Assembly (NCBI GenBank): GCA_050693935.1
Contig: JBOGWU010000076.1
Coordinates: forward strand, 1-64,000
DNA: 64,000 nucleotides
From: WHSV01 sp050693935
Lineage (GTDB): Bacteria > Actinomycetota > CADDZG01 > WHSQ01
Direction of reading: 5' to 3'
In this document: positions 44,892 to 53,176 of the stretch, piece by piece
How positions within the stretch are numbered: position 1 is the stretch's first letter
Layout of the letters: each line of letters opens with the position of its first letter
Translations under genes and position numbers: made by a program
The notes under the pieces: generated by a model
Databases searched by the model: none
Told to the model about the DNA's origin: nothing
The model's input: the letters and a program-made list of their open reading frames with translations, nothing else

Positions 44892-45371
44892 TCAGGGCAC
44901 AGAGGTCAAAAAGATGCCGAGAATCACGCCGAAGATGACATGCGCTCCAAGCGCGACAAGGGGCGTCTCTCTGCCGTAGTTCAACGCCAGAAGGCCGGGG
45001 GGCTCAAGGACGTTATCGAGTTCGGGACCCGCTCGCTCCGAGGCCATGCGTGAGTTAACGCCGGGGAGCAGCGGGATGATCAACGTCAGCGCCGCAACTC
45101 CGTGGAACGCTCCAAAGATCGCCCCCAGCCACCAAGCGGCTCGATCGAGCAGCGCGAATCCCGCGGCGTAGAACAGGGCGAAGAACTGCCCGTTGAGAAG
45201 ATGAACAAAGAATCCAATCACCCTGGCCCGATCAGAGTCCCCAACGAACATGGTGCCGAGCATCATCGGTATGTCCATGCGGGTTAGGCCGGCAAGTTGG
45301 GCGCCCACCATCAGCGCGGTGAGTGCGACGGTTGCACCGAACCCGAACGTCGCCCAGCCGGCCCAGTCCAT
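44892..45371 (-). CDS. Hypothetical membrane protein
   Basis: 159 residues from ATG (a GTG one codon upstream is possible). Four predicted helices: ATFGFGATVALTALMVGAQL, FFVHLLNGQFFALFYAAGFALL, WLGAIFGAFHGVAALTLIIPLL and VALGAHVIFGVILGIFL. No family recognised. The start overlaps the GH15 stop in TGATG, so it is co-translated with the glycoside hydrolase. Confidence 0.72.
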   Translation of the reverse strand: MDWAGWATFGFGATVALTALMVGAQLAGLTRMDIPMMLGTMFVGDSDRARVIGFFVHLLNGQFFALFYAAGFALLDRAAWWLGAIFGAFHGVAALTLIIPLLPGVNSRMASERAGPELDNVLEPPGLLALNYGRETPLVALGAHVIFGVILGIFLTSVP

Positions 45372-47173
45372 CACGCCACCACCGATCCCGGCACGAGCTC
45401 TGCCGCTTGCAACGCGAGGGCAGCCTGAACGAGCGCGGCGTGAGTGAAGGCTTGGGGATGATTGCCGAGGAACCGGCCGGTGGTGGGGTCGATCTCCTCG
45501 CTGAGCAGACCCGTGTCGTTCGCCAATCCCAACAGGCGCTCGAAGAGCCGGCCGGCCTCTTCGACCCTGCCCATACGCGCCTGTGCTTGGACGAGCCAGA
45601 ACGAGCAGGGGAGGAAGGCGCCCTCTTGTCCTTCGAGGCCGTCCACTCCCGGCGGGTAGCGGTAGAGCAGCCCCTTGCCTGCGTCGAGCTCCCGCTGGAT
45701 GGCCGCTACCGTCCCGGCGACGCGCGGTGACGCCTCATCCTCAAACTCCAACACCGGCAAGAGCAGAAGGGCCGCGTCGACGTGCTCCGAGCCGTAGCTC
45801 CAAACGTAGGTGTTGCGCTCGAGATTGAAGCCCCTGGCTCGTATTTCTGCGGCGAGAGCGGCTCTCTCGGTGTTCCAACGGCGTTGGCGGCGCGCCCTCA
45901 CCGGGTGACTCCGGCTGATGCGGATGGCACGGTCCAATGCGAGCCACGCCATGAGCTTGGAGTGCACGTAGTGACGCGGCTCCCCTCGCACCTCCCAGAT
46001 CCCTGCGTCCGGGTCCTTCCACCTCCTGGACACGAAGTCGGCGAAACCCGCAACCGTGCGTCGCGTTTCAGGCTGGAGCCGGGCTCCCGACCTCGACAGC
46101 AACCAGGCGGCGTCCACCACCCACCCGTAGACATCGAGCTGATGCTGGGAGCTCGCCGCGTTTCCGATCCTTACCGGCCGGCTGTCCTCGTATCCGGGCA
46201 GTTCGTCGAGGCTCCTTTCTACCGGGCCGGGTTTTCCGTAGATCGTGTAGAGCACCTCGAGGCGAGGACGTGTTAGCCGGCTTGCGTGCAAAAGCCAATG
46301 CATGAACGAGCGAGCTTCTTCGGTCTTTCCCACGCCGAGGAACGCACCGATCCCGATGCTCGCGTCGCGCGGCCACGACAACCGGTAGTCCCAGTTCCTT
46401 GCACCGCCTTCGGCCTCGGGTAAAGACGTGGTTGCTGCGGCGACGGGTGCGCCGGAAGGGGAGTAGGTGAGTAGACGCAGCGTGATCAGGCTGCGTACGA
46501 CTGCGTCGCGGAACTCACCGCCGTACTTCAGACCCTCCGACCACCGGCGCCACCATGAATCAGTTCGTTCTAGCTCCGCAAAGGCGGCGTCGGGGTGGAT
46601 CAGTACGAGCGGCGCGCGATCCGCCATGGTCATGACGAGGGTCAACTGCTCTCCATGGCGAAGCTCGATGGCTCGCTCCTCACCCGGCCTAAGGCCGAGA
46701 TCCGGTTGCGAACGCAACCCGACCGCCAACGAGCCCCAAGTACAGACGAGTTCGCCGTTGCGTCTCTCCGACCGCGGGGAGTGCCCGGGAAGCCCAAGCT
46801 TTGGATCGAAGGTCAGCCGCATGGTGGCTTTTCCAGCTGTGCACTGCACTCGCCTAACGAGGACGGCTTGAGGAAGAAGCCTCGTCTTGACGTCCAGGAC
46901 CATCCCTTCGATGAGAACGAGTTCTCCAGTTTCGGTCTGCCAGGTCGTTTCGAGGACGGCCGAATCGCGGCGATAGGCGCGCGACGTGGATCTCAATCTC
47001 TCCGGATCGATGATGAAGCGGCCCGCGCGTTCGCCTCCGACCAGGCGGCCAAAGATCGGATCGGAGTCGAATCGGGGCACGCATAACCAGTCGATCGATC
47101 CCTGTGCGGAGCACAGCGCGGCCGTTCTCGTATCCCCAATGAGTGCGTAGTCGGCAATCGGTGTGTGTTCCAT
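45371..47173 (-). CDS. Glycoside hydrolase family 15 protein (glucoamylase/trehalase-like)
   Basis: 600 residues. The N-terminal MEHTPIADYALIGDTRTAALCSAQGSIDWLCVPRFDSDPIFGRLVGGERAGRF is the hallmark of the actinobacterial GH15 family. The catalytic (alpha/alpha)6 barrel shows ARNWDYRLSWPRDASIG, the acid region GIWEVRGEPRHYVHSKLMAWLALDRAIR and the base region LLSEEIDPTTGRFLGNHPQAFTHAALV. It hydrolyses alpha-glucosidic bonds, including trehalose in mycobacterial relatives. Start at ATG 47173, 23 bp after the SDR stop; a longer frame overlaps the SDR gene. Confidence 0.92.
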   Translation of the reverse strand: MEHTPIADYALIGDTRTAALCSAQGSIDWLCVPRFDSDPIFGRLVGGERAGRFIIDPERLRSTSRAYRRDSAVLETTWQTETGELVLIEGMVLDVKTRLLPQAVLVRRVQCTAGKATMRLTFDPKLGLPGHSPRSERRNGELVCTWGSLAVGLRSQPDLGLRPGEERAIELRHGEQLTLVMTMADRAPLVLIHPDAAFAELERTDSWWRRWSEGLKYGGEFRDAVVRSLITLRLLTYSPSGAPVAAATTSLPEAEGGARNWDYRLSWPRDASIGIGAFLGVGKTEEARSFMHWLLHASRLTRPRLEVLYTIYGKPGPVERSLDELPGYEDSRPVRIGNAASSQHQLDVYGWVVDAAWLLSRSGARLQPETRRTVAGFADFVSRRWKDPDAGIWEVRGEPRHYVHSKLMAWLALDRAIRISRSHPVRARRQRRWNTERAALAAEIRARGFNLERNTYVWSYGSEHVDAALLLLPVLEFEDEASPRVAGTVAAIQRELDAGKGLLYRYPPGVDGLEGQEGAFLPCSFWLVQAQARMGRVEEAGRLFERLLGLANDTGLLSEEIDPTTGRFLGNHPQAFTHAALVQAALALQAAELVPGSVVA

Positions 47174-47196
47174 CAGCCCGGTCCGCAATCGATGCG

Positions 47197-47937
47197 CTAC
47201 GCGACGCCGGACAGCGGTAGCCACGCCCCGCGCAGATGACCTGCGGATTCGGAGCACAAGAACTCGATGGTCGCCGCCACGTCTTGCGGTGGGATCCAGG
47301 CGGAGTGGTCTGCGCCGGGCATAGTCGCCCGGTTGGCCGGCGTGTCGAGAATGGAGGGAGCGATCGCATTCGCCGTCACGCCGAAAGAACGGTTTTCCTC
47401 TGAGATCACCTCGGCGAGCAGCCCGACGCCCGACTTGGCGATGGCATAGGCGGCCTGTCCGGCCCTATCGAAGCGCGCCGTGCGCGCCGACACGAGAACG
47501 ATCCTTCCCCACCCACCCTTGCGCATCCAGGGCAGCACGGCCCTGCAGCAAAGGAAGCCCGAGGTGAGGTTGATATCCATCATTCTCGTCCAGGTCTCCA
47601 GGGAGTGCTCGTGCACCTCCTCGCCGCCCTTCCAACCACCAACGAGGTGCACGAGTGCGTCAATACCTCCGAGGTGAGCGCCTGTCTCAGCAACCGCCTC
47701 GTCGACGGCATCGGGGTCGGTTACGTCGGCGGCCACGAGCTCGAGCTCCTTGTCGATCGAGCCGAGCTCCGAAACCAGTCGATCCCGTTCATCCTCGACG
47801 CGCCACGTGGTCGCAACTCTGTGACCCGCCAGAAGCAGGCGCCGGGTCACGACCCCGCCGAGGGCTCCGGTGCCGCCGGTGACGAGGATCCTGCGTTCGG
47901 TGAAACCCGACGGGGCGGATGGTTGGTCTTCTGACAT
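47197..47937 (-). CDS. Short-chain dehydrogenase/reductase (SDR)
   Basis: 246 residues. The N-terminal Rossmann glycine motif is TGGTGALGG (residues 19-27), followed by AADVTDPDAVDEAV and the catalytic triad region with S in VLVSARTARFDRAGQAAYAIAKSG (Tyr-x3-Lys at about 160-164). It oxidises or reduces an alcohol or sugar with NAD(P). Substrate unknown. It lies between transaldolase and GH15 in one operon; 3 bp separates it from the transaldolase stop. Confidence 0.9.
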   Translation of the reverse strand: MSEDQPSAPSGFTERRILVTGGTGALGGVVTRRLLLAGHRVATTWRVEDERDRLVSELGSIDKELELVAADVTDPDAVDEAVAETGAHLGGIDALVHLVGGWKGGEEVHEHSLETWTRMMDINLTSGFLCCRAVLPWMRKGGWGRIVLVSARTARFDRAGQAAYAIAKSGVGLLAEVISEENRSFGVTANAIAPSILDTPANRATMPGADHSAWIPPQDVAATIEFLCSESAGHLRGAWLPLSGVA

Positions 47938-47940
47938 GGG

Positions 47941-48663
47941 TCATACTCCTTGCCGGGAAGTTTGGGGTTGGTCTTGGGGGTGGGACGCTTCGGCATAAGA
48001 AGGCGGCAACTCGCCGAGGTCGGGCCTCGCCTGATTCCAGTCTGCGAGGAACTTCTGGAAGCCGGCGTCGGTTAGCGGATGGTGCACGAGCTTCTCGAAC
48101 AGCGAGAAGGGCATCGTCGCGATGTCGGCCCCGAGACGGGCCGCCTCGACCACGTGGAGCGGGTGACGCAGGCTTGCGGCGAGGATCTGCGTGGCATAGC
48201 CCTGGACGTCGTATATCGCGGAGATCTCGGACAGCACCTCCAGGCCACTCACGGAGACATCGTCCAGGCGTCCGATGAATGGCGAGACGATGTAGGCGCC
48301 GGCCTCTGCTGCGACGAGTGCCTGCGTCGATGAGAAAACGAGCGTCATATTGACTTTGATCTCTTCGTCGACGAGCTTGCGCGTTGCGGCCAGTCCATTG
48401 GGAGTGCATGCAATCTTGACGATGGTGTTGTCGGCAATCTGCCGGATGTCGTGGGCCTGGCGTATCAACACCTCGGTGTCATCCGACGCGGTCTCTACGG
48501 AGACCTCGCCATCCACGATGGAGCAGATCTCTTTGACAAGGGGAAGGAAGTCGCGGTGCTCTCTGGTCACGAGTGTCGGATTCGTCGTTATCCCTCGCAG
48601 AACTCCCCAACGGTGGGCCTCACGAATCTCATCGAGGTTCGCGGTGTCCAAAAACAGCTTCAT
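47941..48663 (-). CDS. Transaldolase / fructose-6-phosphate aldolase (TalC-like)
   Basis: 240 residues of the small transaldolase family: MKLFLDTANLDEIREAHRWGVLRGITTNPTLV (residues 1-32), the Schiff-base lysine in NTIVKIACTPNGL (about Lys87), and VNMTLVFSSTQALVAAEAGAYIVSPFIGRLDD. It transfers or cleaves dihydroxyacetone units in the pentose-phosphate route. The C-terminal 20 residues, rich in Gln, are an extra tail. ATG at 48663 is preceded by GGGAGGACACT. Confidence 0.92.
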   Translation of the reverse strand: MKLFLDTANLDEIREAHRWGVLRGITTNPTLVTREHRDFLPLVKEICSIVDGEVSVETASDDTEVLIRQAHDIRQIADNTIVKIACTPNGLAATRKLVDEEIKVNMTLVFSSTQALVAAEAGAYIVSPFIGRLDDVSVSGLEVLSEISAIYDVQGYATQILAASLRHPLHVVEAARLGADIATMPFSLFEKLVHHPLTDAGFQKFLADWNQARPDLGELPPSYAEASHPQDQPQTSRQGV

Positions 48664-48719
48664 AGTGTCCTCCCTATTGGGACGCCGGCGAATTGAAGAG
48701 TCCCTCTCTTCACGTCTAT

Positions 48720-49109
48720 TCATTGAGTGACGACGACCTTGCCGCGCATTTGTTGCGGGTGTATCGAGCACTCGTAGTAGTAGTCGCCGGGTTCGTCGAA
48801 GGTGATGCTTGCACTAACCCCGATGGCGAGATCCTTCGTCACATCGATGCCGTCCAGGAACTGCACGTTGTGGGGAAAGTTGTCCTCGTTGGTCCAGGTG
48901 ACCTCGGTTGCCGGGGACACCTGGATCACTTGCGGCTCAAACTTGTAGCTCCGTGGCAGCGTCACGTCGCTCGTCTCAACCGGCTCGGCGCTCAACTCGA
49001 ACGGAGGCTGGTCTCCGGAGCCGGCATCGGCCGCCGAGGCGCCGTCACCAGATGAGCACCCCGCGGCTAGGAGGCCCGCCGCAGCGACGGCCGCGATCAG
49101 CACCTTCAT
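48720..49109 (-). CDS. Cupredoxin (plastocyanin-like) lipoprotein
   Basis: 129 residues. Lipobox LLAAGCSS (about Cys18), then one cupredoxin domain. Copper ligands are visible: His in NEDNFPHNVQF and the C-terminal loop YYYECSIHPQQMRGKVVV (Cys, His, Met). It would be a type I blue-copper electron carrier or copper chaperone on the outer membrane face. Start overlaps the upstream membrane gene by 4 bp. Confidence 0.9.
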   Translation of the reverse strand: MKVLIAAVAAAGLLAAGCSSGDGASAADAGSGDQPPFELSAEPVETSDVTLPRSYKFEPQVIQVSPATEVTWTNEDNFPHNVQFLDGIDVTKDLAIGVSASITFDEPGDYYYECSIHPQQMRGKVVVTQ

Positions 49110-49468
49110 AGTTGGGCCTCCGCTTCCGCTCGAACGCTGGAGCGAGCTGCTTTCGAGTTCGTGGCTCGGTGGACGGCTCCGACGAACAGCAGGACGAATG
49201 CTCCCGCGTTGAGAACCTCAGAGATGGTGTGCGCGAACAGAAACTGCGTGATGTTCACGTGGTAGGTCATGTAGCAGATCTCGGCCACCGCGAACAGCGA
49301 GAACCCCCACCCCAGCGTGCCGGCGCCCGTTTCGAACGCCCGGAACGCAAAGTAGCTGCCGAGGGCGAACAGCGCGATGTGCACGACGAGAAAGAAACCC
49401 CAGGGGAACTCGTTGATGAAGTCGCAGCAGGGGTGTTCGAGGAGCTGCGGAGGTGCAGAAAAGATCAT
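49106..49468 (-). CDS. Small membrane protein, unknown
   Basis: 120 residues with about three to four helices: FFLVVHIALFALGSYFAF, LGWGFSLFAVAEICYMTYHV and ISEVLNAGAFVLLFVGAVHRA. Two adjacent cysteines near the N-terminus (HPCCDF). His-containing helices (HIALF, TYHVNITQFLFAHT) may bind a metal or heme. No family recognised. Between two operon neighbours, overlapping each by 4 bp. Confidence 0.65.
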   Translation of the reverse strand: MIFSAPPQLLEHPCCDFINEFPWGFFLVVHIALFALGSYFAFRAFETGAGTLGWGFSLFAVAEICYMTYHVNITQFLFAHTISEVLNAGAFVLLFVGAVHRATNSKAARSSVRAEAEAQL

Positions 49469-49689
49469 GTCAACTCTCCTTCTTGTAGGTCGGCATTGTG
49501 CGAGGCACGTAGGGCGACGGTCACCAGGCCGCCGATCGTGATCAGCATCCCTAGGAGCGTGACCCCGTGACCGGCGTCTCCCAGGTAGCTCGGCATCGTC
49601 AGAACGTGGTATCCGATGTCGAGCACCCCGCCTGCGCCGGTGATGATCAGCCCGGCCCGCATCGTCGGTGGCATCCGCTTGAACGCCAT
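49465..49689 (-). CDS. Small two-helix membrane protein, unknown
   Basis: 74 residues. Two predicted helices, AGLIITGAGGVLDIGYHVLTM and GVTLLGMLITIGGLVTVALRA. No family recognised. Overlaps the downstream gene by 4 bp and abuts the upstream gene's stop, so it belongs to the same operon as the cupredoxin. Confidence 0.6.
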   Translation of the reverse strand: MAFKRMPPTMRAGLIITGAGGVLDIGYHVLTMPSYLGDAGHGVTLLGMLITIGGLVTVALRASHNADLQEGELT

Positions 49690-50376
49690 CTAGAACCGCC
49701 CGGGGAACTGCTTGATGATGCCGAAGCTCAGCATGTCGGCCATGTGCAGAGCCTGTCGGTGGATACCGTCGTAGGCCGCGATGTCCGCGTCCCAGTCGGC
49801 GTTGAGGCGCGCTACCGCTTCGTTGAGCGTGCGGTCGAGATGGTGCTTCATCATTGCTCGCATCTCAGACTTGGGCCAGTTCGCAGGGTTCGCCCTGTTC
49901 AGGAAGTCGGCGATTTCCCTGCCGTTTACTCTCCATTGCTCGATGGTGTCCTCGACGCCCGGAGTGTCGGCGTTCTTCGCGGCGGTTAGCACATCGGCTG
50001 CGATGAGGATGTGCTCGCGCAGCAGGGACGAGAGCTGCTCTCCGGCCGCATGCCCGTAGTAGGGCTTGATGGCATCGCCGATGTGGTCCTGGTTGCTCAG
50101 CAGGCGGGTCGCGGTCGCGTCGATGTCGGGAAGCTCGGCAATCGCGCTCACGATGAACATGCGGGTCCAAGTGACGTGGTCTTCCCACAGCTTGCGCATG
50201 GCGTTGCGAAGCACGATCGCCTGCTTGGTGCGCAGATTGGCGTTGCTGTGGTGGTGGCCGGCCGCGGCCTTGGCCGTGGGATCCGGCGGAACCTGTGCCA
50301 CGCCCACCAGCGCAACCGTCAGTCCGATGACCGTGGCCACGACGGCCACTCTCGTTCGGAGCCCCCTGGGGCTCAT
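49690..50376 (-). CDS. Exported helical protein, unknown (operon with cupredoxin)
   Basis: 228 residues: signal peptide (VAVVATVIGLTVALVGVA), then a His-rich stretch (GHHHSNANLRTKQAIVLRNAMRKLWEDHVTWTRMFIVSAIAELPD) and helical segments with repeated His (MMKHHLDRTLNEAV). The pattern of His and acidic residues suggests metal binding, but no family is recognised. First gene of the minus operon with two small membrane proteins and a cupredoxin. Divergent from the SufR-like regulator across an A/T-rich control region. Confidence 0.7.
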   Translation of the reverse strand: MSPRGLRTRVAVVATVIGLTVALVGVAQVPPDPTAKAAAGHHHSNANLRTKQAIVLRNAMRKLWEDHVTWTRMFIVSAIAELPDIDATATRLLSNQDHIGDAIKPYYGHAAGEQLSSLLREHILIAADVLTAAKNADTPGVEDTIEQWRVNGREIADFLNRANPANWPKSEMRAMMKHHLDRTLNEAVARLNADWDADIAAYDGIHRQALHMADMLSFGIIKQFPGRF

Positions 50377-50488
50377 CTGGCTTGCGATGTCCCTCTCCTT
50401 TCCTCCTCACCGGCGTTTCCTAACGCCAATGAATATGGTCGTTAGATAAGAACCTATCCGCCCAGGGGTCGAAGTGTCAAGGAAATAA

Positions 50489-50504
50489 ACTAAAACAGAT
50501 TAGT
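50489..50504. promoter_or_regulatory. Palindromic operator copy 1 (ACTAA-N6-TTAGT)
   Basis: ACTAA-AACAGA-TTAGT. An identical-arm copy lies 51 bp downstream. The two are about five helical turns apart in a gap that is markedly A/T-rich compared with the window. Confidence 0.6.
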
Positions 50505-50539
50505 GAAATAGGCAGAGCGAAGAACGAAATACACTTTGC

Positions 50540-50555
50540 ACTAAGAAGATTTAGT
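50540..50555. promoter_or_regulatory. Palindromic operator copy 2 (ACTAA-N6-TTAGT)
   Basis: ACTAA-GAAGAT-TTAGT, followed at once by GATATAT, a likely -10 for the regulator gene starting at 50570. A repressor bound here would block that promoter. Both copies may also control the divergent operon starting at 50376. Confidence 0.6.
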
Positions 50556-50569
50556 GATATATAGGAAGC

Positions 50570-51280
50570 ATGTCAGAGAACCTGAGGACCGGAGCAAAGG
50601 CGGTAGCGGCGTTGGACGACGACCTCCGCCGGGCGATGTACCTGTTCATCAGGGCCGCCGGCCGGCCCGTGTCCCGCGACGAGGCGGCCGACCACGTGGG
50701 CATCTCCCGGAAGCTCGCCGCCTTTCACCTGGACAAGCTGGTCGAGCGCGGGCTCCTCGCGGCGCATTACGCCCGGGTGGGCGAACGCAGCGGGCGAGGA
50801 GCCGGTCGTAGTTCGAAGCTCTACGAGCCCTCGGACATCGAAGTCGACATCTCTCTACCCGAGCGCCGTTACGACGTGGTGGGAGAGTTCCTGGTCGAGG
50901 CCCTCGCCGAAGAGGCCGACCGTCCGGCTAGAGAGGTGGCGCAGCGGATCGCTCGCGAGAAGGGTCGGGCCATCGGCGACGCGGTTCGGTCCCAGCGACA
51001 CCTCCGACCACCCGGAGCCGAGCGCGCCATGGCGGTCGCCGAAGAGGTGCTGGAGGAGCGCGGGTACGAGCCTTACCGGGACGAGGCCGGCGAGGTCTCC
51101 CTACGGAACTGCCCCTTCCATGTCCTCTCGCAACAAGCGCCGGAGCTCGTGTGCGGCCTGAACCGTGAGTTCGTCGACGGGATGCTGCGCGGGCTTGGCA
51201 ACGAGAACGTCGAGGCGGTGCTCCAACCGACGCCCGGTGAGTGTTGCGTCAAGCTGCGTCCAAAGGAGTCGCACGGATGA
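50570..51280 (+). CDS. SufR/ArsR-like helix-turn-helix regulator with possible Fe-S cysteines
   Basis: 236 residues. The N-terminal winged helix (RRAMYLFIRAAGRPVSRDEAADHVGISRKLAAFHLDKLVERGLL) resembles the ArsR/MarR and SufR group. The C-terminal domain ends with spaced cysteines, NCPFHVL, LVCGLNREF and GECCVKL, in the pattern seen in SufR-like [Fe-S] sensors. It probably represses itself and the neighbouring operons through the paired ACTAA-N6-TTAGT sites. The stop overlaps the folE start (ATGA), which is unusual for a Suf regulator. Confidence 0.82.
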   Translation: MSENLRTGAKAVAALDDDLRRAMYLFIRAAGRPVSRDEAADHVGISRKLAAFHLDKLVERGLLAAHYARVGERSGRGAGRSSKLYEPSDIEVDISLPERRYDVVGEFLVEALAEEADRPAREVAQRIAREKGRAIGDAVRSQRHLRPPGAERAMAVAEEVLEERGYEPYRDEAGEVSLRNCPFHVLSQQAPELVCGLNREFVDGMLRGLGNENVEAVLQPTPGECCVKLRPKESHG

Positions 51281-51915
51281 ATGTTTCGGTCGTGACCACG
51301 GGAAACGGTCATCGCGCCGTAGGTGACCTTCCTCGGCTCACCTTGGAGAGGGGACAGGAGGACCGCCTGATTCGAGCAGAGGCCGCAGTTGCGGAACTCC
51401 TCGAGGCGCTGGGCATCGACACCGAGGAAGAGGGCACCCGTGAGACGCCGCGGCGCGTCGCCAAGATGTATCAGGAGATGCTGACGCCCAAACCTTTCAA
51501 CCTCACTACGTTCGAGAACACCGAGCACTACGACGAGCTCGTCATAGCGCGATCGATACCCTTCACCTCGCTGTGTCAGCACCACATGCTGCCGTTCTCT
51601 GGGCACGCGCACGTTGGGTATGCACCGGGCGAACGAATCGTCGGTTTGTCGAAGCTTGCGCGGATCGTCGGCTACTACGCCCACTCTCTCCAGGTGCAGG
51701 AGAGGCTCACGAAGCAGATCGCGGACTTCATCGAGCGAGAGCTGCGGCCCAAGGGAGTGGGAGTGGTGCTGGAGGCGGAACACATGTGCATGACGATTCG
51801 TGGCGTTCAGGCGACGGGATCGAGAACCGTCACGTCGAGCATGCTCGGCCTTCTCCGAGACAATCCCTCGACCCGCAACGAATTCCTCGCGCTGGCGGGA
51901 ATGGGACGCGCTTGA
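51277..51915 (+). CDS. folE: GTP cyclohydrolase I
   Basis: 212 residues. Clear FolE motifs: RETPRRVAKMYQEML, IPFTSLCQHHMLPFSGHAHVGYAPGERIVGLSKLARIV with the zinc Cys and His (CQHH), LTKQIADFI and EAEHMCMTIRGVQATGSRTVTS (second zinc Cys). It converts GTP to 7,8-dihydroneopterin triphosphate, the first step to folate and other pterins. AAAGGAG precedes the ATG, which overlaps the regulator stop by 4 bp. Confidence 0.95.
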   Translation: MNVSVVTTGNGHRAVGDLPRLTLERGQEDRLIRAEAAVAELLEALGIDTEEEGTRETPRRVAKMYQEMLTPKPFNLTTFENTEHYDELVIARSIPFTSLCQHHMLPFSGHAHVGYAPGERIVGLSKLARIVGYYAHSLQVQERLTKQIADFIERELRPKGVGVVLEAEHMCMTIRGVQATGSRTVTSSMLGLLRDNPSTRNEFLALAGMGRA

Positions 51916-51965
51916 TCGAGGCTTCCGGACGTCTTCTGACGTTGGCTTTCTGCTCGGACGCGGAA

Positions 51966-53009
51966 CTAAGGTTTCGTGAGAACCACCTTCAACGCTCCCG
52001 TTTCCGCCGCACGAGCAAAGATGTCGTACGCCTCCATGAATTGATTCAGTGAGAATCGATGAGTGATGAACTCATCCACTTCGAGCTGCCGAGATGTGAC
52101 CAGTTTCAGAAGGGTGGCTGTGGAGTAGGTGTCCACGAGGCCGGTCTTGATCGCCACGCCCTTGATCCAGAGATCCTCGAGATGAAGGGTTGCAGGCTTG
52201 CCGTGCACTCCTACGTTCGCGACCCGACCTCCCGGACGGATCAATTCGGCACAAAGCTCGAACGTCTCGGGGATGCCGACCGCCTCTATCGCTACATCCG
52301 CCCCGAGACCCTCCGTCAACTCTTTGACCGCGGCTACTGCATCCTCGCGCGAGTTGTTGATCGTTTCGCTGGCTCCAAAGGCCTTTGCTGCTTTTAGCCT
52401 CGCGTCGGCTACATCGATAGCGACGATATGGCTGGGCGAGAACAGCTGCGAGGTCAACATCGACGATAGGCCGATAGGCCCCGCGCCGACAACGGCGACC
52501 ACATCTCCCGGCTCAACGCCTCCGTTCAACACGCCCACCTCGTAACCGGTTGGTCCGATATCGGCGAGCATGAGCACACTCTCATCGGAAACACCGGATG
52601 GGATCAGATGCGTCGACGTGTCGGCGAACGGAACTCGCACGTACTCGGCCTGGGTGCCGTCGATCTTGTGGCCGAGGATCCATCCCCCTCCTCCGACACA
52701 GAGTCCGTAACGACTCTCACGGCAGAACCGACACCGGCCGCAGGCCGTAATGCATGAGACGAGCACGCGGTCACCTGGCTCGAGAGTCTTTACGCCGGGA
52801 CCCACCTCCTCGAGCGTCCCGACCGCTTCGTGACCGAGTATGCGCCCGTCGGTCACCGCCGGTACATCGCCCTTGAGGATGTGTAGGTCGGTCCCGCAGA
52901 TCGTGACCGCATCGACGCGCACGATCGCGTCGCCGTCCTCCACGATGGTTGGTTTGGGAACCTCTTCCCACTCTTTCTCGCCCGGCCCGTGGTACACGAC
53001 TGCACGCAT
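51966..53009 (-). CDS. Zinc-dependent alcohol dehydrogenase (MDR superfamily)
   Basis: 347 residues. Catalytic zinc ligands: Cys in TICGTDLHIL and His-Glu in LGHEAVG. Structural zinc: four Cys in CGRCRFCRESRYGLC (about residues 89-103). NAD-binding AVVGAGPIGL. The substrate is likely a small alcohol or formaldehyde-like compound. GGAGGTG lies eight bases before the ATG at 53009. DosR-like motifs at 53047-53060 and 53128-53142 lie upstream. Confidence 0.92.
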   Translation of the reverse strand: MRAVVYHGPGEKEWEEVPKPTIVEDGDAIVRVDAVTICGTDLHILKGDVPAVTDGRILGHEAVGTLEEVGPGVKTLEPGDRVLVSCITACGRCRFCRESRYGLCVGGGGWILGHKIDGTQAEYVRVPFADTSTHLIPSGVSDESVLMLADIGPTGYEVGVLNGGVEPGDVVAVVGAGPIGLSSMLTSQLFSPSHIVAIDVADARLKAAKAFGASETINNSREDAVAAVKELTEGLGADVAIEAVGIPETFELCAELIRPGGRVANVGVHGKPATLHLEDLWIKGVAIKTGLVDTYSTATLLKLVTSRQLEVDEFITHRFSLNQFMEAYDIFARAAETGALKVVLTKP

Positions 53010-53046
53010 GACAACCACCTCCTGGTGACTGACCAGTTTCCGTCTT

Positions 53047-53060
53047 GGGAACTTCGCACC
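53047..53060. promoter_or_regulatory. Weak DosR-like box upstream of alcohol dehydrogenase
   Basis: GGGAACTTCGCACC matches GGGACTTTCGGCCC (a DosR-box core) at 10 of 14 positions. It lies 38-51 bp upstream of the dehydrogenase start, a typical operator position. Confidence 0.3.
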
Positions 53061-53127
53061 AGGTCACCGTGTGCTAAGGGTGCGGGAACGGGGGTGATGT
53101 CGCAAGATCTGCAATACCCGCGGCCTA

Positions 53128-53142
53128 GGGACCGCTCGGCCC
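53128..53142. promoter_or_regulatory. GGGACCGCTCGGCCC box, copy A
   Basis: GGGACCGCTCGGCCC is an almost palindromic 15-mer. Closely related copies lie at 54793, 56906 and 59532, all in promoter-type gaps of the same stress cluster. Confidence 0.45.
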
Positions 53143-53176
53143 GTCGCAAAGGGGTCGTCTGCCCTTCCGCCCAAGG

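Noticed and set aside
44892..47173. Trehalose or glycogen utilisation operon
   Set aside because: GH15, SDR and transaldolase are clear, but no trehalose or glycogen biosynthesis or phosphorylase genes are present, so the pathway is not assigned.
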